From: Leptobrachium leishanense | Taxonomy: Eukaryota; Chordata; Amphibia; Anura; Megophryidae | DNA: 64,000 bases | NCBI GenBank assembly: GCA_009667805.1 | Contig: CM019069.1 | Span: 50,178,153 to 50,242,152 of the forward strand | Reading direction: 5' to 3' | In this document: in pieces, positions 56,915 through 64,000 of the stretch | How the letters are laid out: each line of letters starts with the position of its first letter | Position numbering within the stretch: position 1 is the first letter of the stretch | Notes under the pieces: model-generated | Told to the model about the DNA's origin: nothing | Database searches by the model: none | The model's input: only the letters and a program-made list of their open reading frames with translations | Program-made: the position numbers and the translations under genes

Positions 56915-57595
56915 TGTAAGCTCCCCCCTTGGGCTCCCTTTTTGAGGTCGTTCTCCGTATGTCAGAATCTTTGGGTTTTTCTCCCGCCTGTTGTACAGCA
57001 CTGTGGAATATGTTAGAAATATAAAAAGGTATGCTGTTGAGCAGGCATTGCTCATGCTTGTGTACCTCTGTACAAGGCAGCTTCTGGAATACTTCAGGGG
57101 GTGCAGTGACACAAAACCACATCAGGCTCGTTTGACCATCAGCAGCAAGACGGGGTTTGTGATTGATACAAAGTGATGCAGTTTAATGTTATTTTGTCCT
57201 GCCTGTGATTTATATACCCATGCACACCACAAAATTGTGTTACGGTAGGCATAGACAGACATGCTTAACGTGGAAATCGCTTGTCTGCCGTTTTCCCTGT
57301 GGATATGACATTGCTGTTGTGCAAGAAGTGGTTGGACAATCCCAGTCAATCCTCGATTTGCCATTCACTTGAGTGGGAGAGCTAGTGAGTGTTTTCTTGG
57401 GTGTTACCACGACAGGCAAGCATAAGCATCAAAAGTATTTTGGCCACCTGGCACCTCAGATAATAATTATAATTTGCTTATCCAAAAGCAGAAAAGAACC
57501 TGCACATTCAGCTTAGTGGCTCATCCTCGGAGCTACTTAAAAATGTCTGAAAAGAAATCAATAATGACAATTTTTATTACTCCCACAACACTTCC
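56915..57595. other. Intronic sequence, no gene
   Basis: Nothing recognised. Confidence 0.4.
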
Positions 57596-57599
57596 TGTA

Positions 57600-57962
57600 A
57601 TGCTAGAAGTGTAGTTCCAAAAAGACCTGGAGGGCCCAGGTTGCTGACCCCTGCTGTAGGATATAGGTACCAGAAAAACAGGGGACCAATAGATCCCTGC
57701 ATCTCCTGTATAGGGAATTCTCTGCCATAGGGGAGAAAAACACTGTTTCTGTTGTCATCACGCTCATGTGCCATACCGCTATCGTCGTTGGGCAGGAAAG
57801 TCTTACAGCAAGAGTTGTCAGCCTGATGTGGGAGAAGAGCCAAATCAGCACCGATCTGCGGAACTTTGTGCGTTGCGGCTTCAGTGATCCAACTTGTCCA
57901 ATTATCGGCAAATAAAAAGCAGTAATTTGCTGAATATCGGCCACCAATAAATCGATCACTAC
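57600..57962. mobile_element. 3' fragment of the hAT family of 3857-5305
   Basis: Matches 4955-5290: ATCTCCTGTATAGGGAATTC, then catcacgctcatg, TTATCGGCAAATAAAA and GCTGAATATCGG. The left half is missing. Confidence 0.75.
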
Positions 57963-58033
57963 TAGAAGTCAGTGGTTGATTGCGCCAATTATAAATCATT
58001 TTCAATAGATGATTCTGCAGAGGTACAGTTTAA

Positions 58034-58340
58034 GGCTGGCGCCAGACGAGCGCACTATGTGCACCCATACCGACGTGCGTCGCAGCGTTGTGACGCTGCA
58101 AGGGGGCCGGTCGCATTTCTTGTGCATGCGCACGCAACAAGCGTCCGTTATCAAAGCCTCCCCGTCGGTGCGCTAGGACGCACATTGACAGGGCTGCAAA
58201 GCACAATCCTCCATAGGAGGATCGCGCTTTGCAGCGCTGAGTGCGCTCAGCGAGGTGGCCAGACTGGCGTCGAGTGGAAGGAATGTCCACTTTCACGGAC
58301 GTTCCTTTCGCTCTCCAAAGACGCTCGTCTGACCCTAGCC
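58034..58340. mobile_element. PIF/Harbinger MITE, TAA target duplication
   Basis: TAA at 58031-58033 and 58341-58343. TIRs GGCTGGCGCCAGACGAGCG and (reversed) GGCTAGGGTCAGACGAGCG. 307 bp. Confidence 0.88.
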
Positions 58341-58344
58341 TAAA

Positions 58345-59125
58345 GATACATTGTTCAAGGTAGAATGGAGCAGAAAGTCCCCGGCAATGATCCAAATAAG
58401 TAATGTAAAAATTATGAGTAACTCGGCCAAGATATTCTCTCCTCCCCATGTTCTTTCATGGACCGTATCCTCAGGACATCTGAGAAAGAGTGCGGCCGCT
58501 TACATATTTAATAATCTGCCACTGCTCCATTTACCATAAATCTAACACATATTTGTCTGACTGATGCATAAATTATTAAAACAGGTTCTGCTGCGATGTA
58601 CACTGCTTTCCAGCATTCAACTCCCTAGTATTATTTATATACATAGGTCGGAGCAGGGTTTGTGTTTTCAAGCAATCCGCCGCAAGCATCGCTGCAACAC
58701 GTGATCTAAACAATGTTGCCAAAGAGGGTTTCCACTAGATTGGGACAAATCCCATTCTGTAACTTTAGATTTCTCTATCCAATGAGACGTGAAATCAAGT
58801 CGCCCTCCAGCAGGACAATGTGAATAACTGCTCATGATGTCACCGCTCTCATAAGATCGGGCTGGGCTTGCCAGAGGCAGAACCCCTGAACAATACTAAA
58901 AATAATTAAATACATAAAATCAATAGGAAACCAGTCATTCGTGCAACTGCATCCATAAAAGAAGTTGTAATTGGCATTTAAGGATGAACAATGCAACAGC
59001 CAATAGCAACATGGGTCAATGAAATAAACAGCACTAAAACAACCTTCCCTAGCTCAATGATATATAGAATTCTAGCAGACATTTACACATTGCAGCGAGT
59101 CAGAGAACTGCTTAGCTGACAGAGC
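58345..59125. other. CHN1 intron 1, no gene
   Basis: Nothing recognised. Confidence 0.4.
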
Positions 59126-59129
59126 TTGT

Positions 59130-59180
59130 GTGCTATATTCTATGCAGCAAGGAACTCTGGGTAGGAAATGCAAACGAGGA
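59130..59180 (+). repeat. Short unclassified repeat (ATGCAGCAAGGAATTC type), copy 4
   Basis: TTCTATGCAGCAAGGAACTC then tgggtaggaaatgcaaac. Confidence 0.55.
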
Positions 59181-59340
59181 GATATATATTATACACATAC
59201 ATTAAACACAGTTGACAAAATGTATATCTCACCTAGGTACCAACTACTCTACTGCTTTTTGGCAAAATCTCTTCACAGATTTGTGTGGATAAAATTCTAC
59301 ACACCAGAGGCTGCCTGGCTCATGGACTTGGCAAGCGCAG

Positions 59341-59460
59341 CACAACATACACCGCGGCGCTGCACAACATACACCTCGGCGCTGCACAACATACACCTCG
59401 GCGCTGCACAACATACACCGCGGCGCTGCACAACATACACCGCGGCGCTGCACAACATGC
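59341..59460 (+). repeat. 22-bp minisatellite, five units plus a partial
   Basis: The unit CACAACATACACC(G/T)CGGCGCTG starts at 59341, 59363, 59385, 59407, 59429 and 59451. Units differ only at one G/T position until the last partial one. CpG-rich, about 0.75 kb inside intron 1 from exon 1. Read either way it gives repetitive peptides with no known domain. Confidence 0.95.
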
Positions 59461-59464
59461 AAGA

Positions 59465-60200
59465 CAAAACCAGACAGGAATCAAAACAAGTCTTACAAAG
59501 AGAATCAAGAGGCGAGGACCTGCTCAAAAGCAGCTACAAAATATGTCAAGATCTAGCAGGAAAATTAATGGGCCACTAGGCTCCAGCATTTAATTACAAG
59601 CACGAGAGAAGCAAAAAGACTAATAAAAGTGGAAAAAATTATATACTTTACATTTTTTCCCCCATGAATGTACAGAAAAATTTCACTGGCTTATAGTATA
59701 TAAAACATATGAAAAACAAACAAAACACACGCATCCTATATAGAAATATTAAAAGGGGAAACAAAAAAACATTGTTTATAAGTATGGGGGGGGGGGGGAA
59801 GCACACATACTATGATTACAGGGACATTACTAATACATATAGTAGATAAAATGAATATATTATTATATATCACTGGACACACAGCTCACATTACTATAGA
59901 CACACATATAGTAAATACATGGAGTGACAGCTCAGCCTATTGGTCAGTGCAGACCGTTAAATGACAGTAGCACCATAGCGGATATTTCCCCATGCAGAGC
60001 CCCGGGCGGGCGGGCTGGCTGGCTGCGAGTGATGGGGCTGAGGGACACACACCCAGTGAGGCTGAGGACAAACAATGGGAAATCACAGCTCACCCTCGGG
60101 GAGCAGCCCGGGCTGATGATATTAAGGAGGCAGGCGCAGGGTGGCATGAGGGGACCGGGCGCTGCGGGCACAGGGCAGGCACCCCACCCTCCCTGTAACT
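59465..60200. other. CHN1 intron 1 next to exon 1
   Basis: A G run at 59787-59798. The GC-rich part from about 59990 belongs to the promoter-proximal CpG-rich region. No gene. Confidence 0.45.
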
Positions 60201-60203
60201 CAC

Positions 60204-60222
60204 CGAACACAGTGAGCGCCAT
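60204..60222 (-). CDS. CHN1: CHN1 coding exon 1 (MALTVF, start codon)
   Basis: This 19-nt coding part reads M-A-L-T-V-F plus the first base of codon 7, and ends at the donor TTCG|GTGAGT. The known vertebrate alpha2-chimaerin starts MALTLFD, so only residue 5 differs. The start context is strong, with G at -3 and G at +4. The exon probably begins at 60291, after an acceptor with a pyrimidine-rich tract, which leaves about 69 nt of leader. That leader holds a minimal upstream ORF (ATG CGG TGA, 60249-60257). Phase 1 junction to the exon at 37784-37822. Confidence 0.9.
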
Positions 60223-60557
60223 GGCAGCCCGGGCAGCACCGGGGATCCTCACCGCATGGACCGCCGCCGCCTCAGGTTGTGCTGGGGAAGCCTGCCGAGA
60301 TAAAAGTTACAGCAGAAGATCAGCCGCTAATAAATCACCGCCAGGTGACAGACCCGCCGCGGGGGAGGGGGGGGGGGTACAGGGGGAGAGGAGGGGGGTG
60401 TCAGCAAGGGGACACAGGGGGTCTGAGGATGGAGATATTACACACAAATAATAGAATGGGGGGAGGCGGAGAGATGCTGCACACAGAATGAGAATATGAT
60501 CTGCATGCAGGGAAGAGGAGAGGAGAGGAGGGGGGGGGGGCAGCAGGGAGGACTCAC

Positions 60558-60630
60558 TGAATGAGACGGGATCGTTGCAGTCATGCCGCATCTTTCTGGC
60601 TCCTGGCCGCCATCTTGCTTCCCCCACGTG
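60558..60630 (-). other. CHN1: Probable CHN1 5'-UTR exon (non-coding)
   Basis: Read on the minus strand, a donor ATTCA|GTGAGT lies at 60558/60557. It sits just downstream of a YY1-type AAGATGGCGGCC motif, which often marks the first tens of bases after a transcription start. The exon would splice to the acceptor TCTCGGCAG|G at 60292/60291, upstream of the start codon. The upstream boundary is a guess from the YY1 position. This is inference from splice signals and motif position only. An unspliced leader from here to the ATG is the alternative. Confidence 0.45.
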
Positions 60631-60700
60631 ACCCGCCTCACCTCCTAGTACCGAGGCGACGGCCGGGCTGGCGGCTGCCTGGGTTGCCCTGGCAACAGGA
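60600..60700 (-). promoter_or_regulatory. Probable CHN1 core promoter: RFX X-box, E-box, YY1 motif
   Basis: Three recognisable motifs lie within 100 bp in GC-rich sequence. GTTGCCCTGGCAAC at 60683-60696 is a perfect palindromic X-box of the RFX type. CACGTGAC at 60625-60632 is an E-box of the USF/MYC class. CAAGATGGCGGC at 60606-60617 (read on the minus strand) is a YY1 motif. Their order and the nearby start codon fit a TATA-less CpG-type promoter reading leftward. Factor binding is inferred from motif identity only. Confidence 0.6.
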
Positions 60701-60799
60701 AATCCTCGCAACCCTCGTGTCCCTGTTCCTCGCCCTTCACAGAGACACACAGGGTCTGCTCAGCCTCAAATGTGACAGCAGCAGCTCCATGAGCTAAGC

Positions 60800-61180
60800 C
60801 TGTGTGCTCACACAGCAAGCCCTGCTAAAACATCACCTGATATAGAGATATATGGCACTAAAACACACACACATATATATATGTATTTTCATGTAAGTAA
60901 ATAAATATATTTATTATTTAAAAAATCATATTATGTGTGCAGGGACACAGTGATATAGTTAATCACTAAGGTTCAGATGAGGACAATGGCCTTTACTTCC
61001 CAACAGATCACATTTTAACACAGAACAGATATAAAGAAATCTAACAATTATTATTATTCTTTATTTATAAAGCGCCAGCATTTTCCGCAACGCTGGATGT
61101 AATGTAATAAAGAGATGCTCCATCCAGGCCAGATAATTCAAATGAACAGTCTGTTAGCCTGTAAAGGTCCCTTTTCCCCC
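60800..61180. other. Upstream of CHN1, no gene
   Basis: AT-rich. The repeat TTTATTTATAAAGCGCCAGC then attttccgcaacgctgg lies at 61061-61100 (family of 25262 and 42620). Confidence 0.5.
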
Positions 61181-61330
61181 CTTAAATAATTGCTGACAGC
61201 CTCTGCTCAAATATTTTCTTTTTTTCTCTCTCTTTTTAGGTGAATTTACTCACCTTTTCTTGATCGTCGCGCTCTTTCTTTCTCTTCAGCTCAGGGAGTC
61301 CCGAACCCGGAAGTCCCTGAAGCCTCCTTA

Positions 61331-61648
61331 GACTTCATTCACACTAATACACGCGTATACGCAACAATATGCAAATAAATGGCTCCATACACACAGCCAC
61401 GTATGGATCCGTATAGTTGCATTGCGTAAACGCTCATAAAAACAGAATGGAAACAAGCTGCATCCCGGCAGCTTTTTTACGTGTGTACATCTGTACAGTA
61501 CAGTAAAGTTTTCATTTTAAAATGATGCATTCTGGGATTATAAGCACTCCAAACGCACATACGCATGCATACGCACTAATACGCGCACATACGCTTATAT
61601 AGGCAATATTCCATTTTGCTCTTGCGTTGTGTGTGAATGAGGCCTAAC
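61331..61648. mobile_element. MITE with CTTCATTCACAC ends
   Basis: Left GACTTCATTCACACTAATAC and right (reversed) GGCCTCATTCACACACAACG form an inverted repeat. The interior is rich in TACGC / GCGTA motifs. TTA at the left and TAA at the right flank it but are not the same, so the target duplication is unsure. Confidence 0.65.
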
Positions 61649-61722
61649 ACAAAATGCGCTCCTACACAATATGCATATCGTAGGAACCGCATATTGCACA
61701 GGTCTTTGGGACTGCACACTAT

Positions 61723-62606
61723 CAGGGTTATCCAAAGAGATTCGAATTGCTTGAGAAAGGTAACCGAACGCTGAAAATCAGCGTTCGGTTACCTTTCCTG
61801 GCCATTCGGCTATCCAGAGAGCAGGCAATTCGCCAAATCCAGGCGAATTGCCTGCACATACGGTGCCTGTTCGGTGCCTGTTCGAGGGCAGTGAAAACCC
61901 CATGAAAAAGCACTGCTTCGGCTATTCAGAGAACACAAACCAGCAGTGAAAGGTTCCCCTAATGCCCTGCCATTCGGTGGTTTAATTCGGCAGATTTATT
62001 CAGGAGAATCCCATAGACTTCAATGTTAAAAATATTCCCGTCTTAATTCAATATCTAATAAACCGTTCATTATAAAATTCTGCAGCAAAGAGTCTCTTTA
62101 TTTATAGATTTTTTAGGATACTTTAAGCATTTTTCAGATTTTTTTTTTTTTTTTAAAAGTCCGATTTTTTTTTGATTTTTTTTTCAGTTTACTTATTTAT
62201 TTTGTAACAGCCCTCTTTATTATCATTCCCTGGACCTCCTGTGAAAATTTCAGACATTTTCGCTCAGTAGTTTCTTTGCAAACAGAGTTTCTTTTTCCCA
62301 GATTCATACAAATGGTTTTTCTAATTTATTCACTGCCTCCTCTACTGTGAGCTCTGTGTGATTCGGCTCATGTTCGGCTCCTGTTCGACTTCTTCAAAGG
62401 TTAATCCAGATGTTTTTGCTTGTTTTCAGTGTGCATTCGTTTTCGTCAGGTTTGCGGCAGCTTTTCCCTGCAATTCGGGGACCCTGTGGTGTTTGCTGAA
62501 TACACCGCAGGGTCACCGAAATGCAATCGGCAAAAGGAACCGAATTGAAGAGAACGAAAAGTCACCGAACGTGCGGTGACTTTTCGAATCTCTTTGGATA
62601 ACCCTG
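61723..62606. mobile_element. MITE with CAGGGTTATCCAAAGAG ends, TAT flanks
   Basis: Perfect inverted ends: CAGGGTTATCCAAAGAGATT then cgaa, and the exact reverse at 62583-62606. TAT occurs on both sides (61720-61722 and 62607-62609). Subterminal hairpin AAGGTAACCGAACGCTGA with TCAGCGTTCGGTTACCTT. 884 bp. Superfamily not settled. Confidence 0.85.
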
Positions 62607-63009
62607 TATGTTCACAATTTCTGCAGCGCCTGCACAGAACGATGAATCAGAGCTGGGCACATGCGCAGATCTGATCCATCGGCTGCCTCGCTACAGTGAC
62701 GTCGACGTGCTCTCTGCCTGGTGACGTCACTAGGGACCGATCTGGTGACCGGCAGCCAGGAAATTCAAAAATCCCGGCTGCAGTGATGCTGGGTGGAGTG
62801 GGGGAAACACCAGATTGGTGGAACAGGGAGGGGGCTGTACACATTCTGATCACTATATAACTGTATAATGGTCAAGATGAGTATAGTGTTCCTTAACAAA
62901 AAAAAATCCTCTGGGGTCTGATGGAAAAAATGAGAACTTGAGATTTTAGGAAATTTAAGAAACTTATCAAAAAATACCAAAAAAAAGTAATAAATAGAAA
63001 TATATAGAA

Positions 63010-63165
63010 AAAAAGAGATCAGGATTCTCCTGCTGCTATATTTGTAGCATTAGCAAGGGCTTCTGGGATGGAGAAAGGCTTCACTAGTGGTTGAAACGTT
63101 GCTAGGTTTTCTTCCAATAAAAGTGCCCTTATAACTTGTTTGTGCCCGTGTCCTTTTCATTGGGT
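63010..63165 (+). mobile_element. Penelope-like terminal fragment with hammerhead-like remnant
   Basis: GGAGAAAGGCTTCACTAGTG then gttgaaacgttgc, followed by ccaataaaagtgccc, is the layout of a PLE terminal repeat with a degenerate hammerhead (second box GAAA kept, first box altered). Confidence 0.4.
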
Positions 63166-63174
63166 CCACATTTA

Positions 63175-63913
63175 GGGCACTATTACACTCTTCGCGCCCA
63201 ATTTTGCGTGTGCGCAAAAACGCATTAACGTGAGAGGCAAAACCCTTCGCGCTGAACGTTGTATTACGACGTTCGCACACAAAATGCGCGTTAATGTCTA
63301 ACGCGAGTGACCCTGCGCGAACCCTGCGTGAACCCTGCGTGAGCGCTGTTAGTGCACGCATCCCATACTTAACATTGTGAGCGCAAATGCGTTTGTGTGC
63401 TGGTGCATGCATGGTATTACAATCTATGCGCAAAATTTAACGGACAACGTTTGCGCGCATAATTTTAACGTCTTTTAAAAGCTGGTGGTAACGACAAATC
63501 TGAACATCCTGGCCGAAACCAAATACACCAGCCCGAAAAAAAAATAATACAGCAATGTATAGTTACACATTCTACACATACCCAAACAATAAAATTGCGA
63601 AGTTGCGTGTTTTTATTATTGCTGCAACATAGATTGATTTTGACAGGCGCAAAAACTTAACGGGAGACAATTGTGGTTCTTAATTCTGATTGGCTGAATC
63701 GCGTTAAAAAACAGTACGCACACTGATTTCTGCGCGCAGCGTTAATGCGCACACGTTTTTGCACGTCGTTTTAATGAGCATTTTTTTTGACGGATGAAAA
63801 AATGTGCGAGTATTGTAATAACAGCGTTAATTATCGCGCGTTAACGTTTAACACTGCGCGCAAAAATTAATGCACTGCGCGAGCTTTTTTGCGCAAAGAA
63901 TGTAATAGAGCCC
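63175..63913. mobile_element. Hairpin-rich PIF/Harbinger element, TTA target duplication
   Basis: TTA at 63172-63174 and 63914-63916. TIRs GGGCACTATTACACTC and (reversed) GGGCTCTATTACATTC. This is the best-preserved copy of the family at 4002, 9056 and 19228. 739 bp, dense in GCGC/CGCG motifs, non-coding. Confidence 0.85.
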
Positions 63914-64000
63914 TTAGTAGGGACAGTCTCAATTTTGGACCAAAATCCCTTTTTTTTTACCTCTTAAATTCCCTTTCTTTAGTGGCTTTTCCATTATATT

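Larger units (their letters stand above)
59990..60800. promoter_or_regulatory. CpG-rich region around the CHN1 start
   Basis: This is the GC- and CpG-rich stretch next to the gene start, against AT-rich flanks. It includes G-runs at about 60361-60400 and 60530-60540. Open frames read here in other frames are low-complexity products of the base composition. No second gene was recognised on the plus strand, so there is no visible evidence for a bidirectional promoter. Confidence 0.55.
61186..62892. mobile_element. TTAA-flanked dispersed repeat, with nested elements
   Basis: TTAA at 61182-61185 and 62893-62896. Left ATAATTGCTGACAGCCTCTG and right block GGTGACCGGCAGCCAGGAAA match 19849-20591. 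Two elements are nested inside: about 61331-61648 and 61723-62606. Confidence 0.6.

Noticed and set aside
59341..59460. CRISPR-like regular repeat
   Set aside because: There are no spacers; it is a head-to-tail 22-bp minisatellite in a vertebrate intron.
59924..60451. 175-codon open frame across the CHN1 promoter region
   Set aside because: Low-complexity product of CpG-rich sequence, antisense to exon 1. No similarity to a known protein.
60561..60797. Plus-strand gene sharing a bidirectional promoter with CHN1
   Set aside because: The open frame is short and GC-driven. No downstream exon with homology was seen to 64000.

Overview
The window is vertebrate nuclear DNA, most likely from a frog. 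It is AT-rich and gene-poor, and most of it is transposon sequence of kinds I associate with anuran genomes: TTAA-flanked elements with termini such as CCTCCCTGGCGGT and AGGGACACTCTAGG, PIF/Harbinger and hAT MITEs, CR1- and L2-like LINEs, and a Penelope-like element. The species assignment is inference from repeat style.

The one host gene I can support is CHN1 (alpha2-chimaerin, a Rac GTPase-activating protein with an SH2 domain) on the minus strand. Six coding exons splice in frame: 60204-60222, 37784-37822, 36036-36091, 24262-24293, 21235-21348 and 12019-12304. Together they give the first 182 residues, the N-terminal segment plus the complete SH2 domain. The C1 and RhoGAP exons are not in the window and must lie to its left. 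A GC-rich promoter region sits at about 60.2-60.8 kb, with YY1, E-box and RFX X-box motifs and a probable split 5' UTR. To its right (60.8-64 kb) I see only repeats.

The introns read as a record of insertions. By region: 1-12 kb holds two hAT elements with intact 8-bp target duplications (3857-5305 and 6140-7254), hairpin-rich Harbinger-like elements and an antisense CR1 3' end. 16.6-18.2 kb holds a LINE ORF1-only element. 19.2-20.6 kb holds nested elements including a tRNA-derived SINE. At 21.65 kb lies a complete hammerhead ribozyme motif in the sequence context of a Penelope-like element. 27-29.6 kb holds a TTAA element with a nested hAT MITE, and a Harbinger MITE. 29.9-33.8 kb is a decayed Penelope-like element (reverse transcriptase plus GIY-YIG endonuclease), split by a 638-bp insertion that carries a long inverted repeat and is flanked by a 15-bp duplication. 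34-41 kb holds several TTAA elements and a strong G-quadruplex motif. 44-48.3 kb holds an L2-like and a CR1-like LINE; the CR1-like one is interrupted by a 1.2-kb chain of hairpins with TTAA ends and by a Harbinger MITE. 50-53.5 kb holds a foldback element, a hAT element and a solo LTR. 56-59.5 kb holds Harbinger MITEs and a 22-bp minisatellite.

No prokaryotic features, CRISPR arrays, rRNA genes or ordinary tRNA genes were seen. The most unusual items are the intact-looking hammerhead ribozyme, the serial-hairpin TTAA element, the foldback insertion in the Penelope-like element, and the SINE whose 3' tail matches that of the L2-like LINE.
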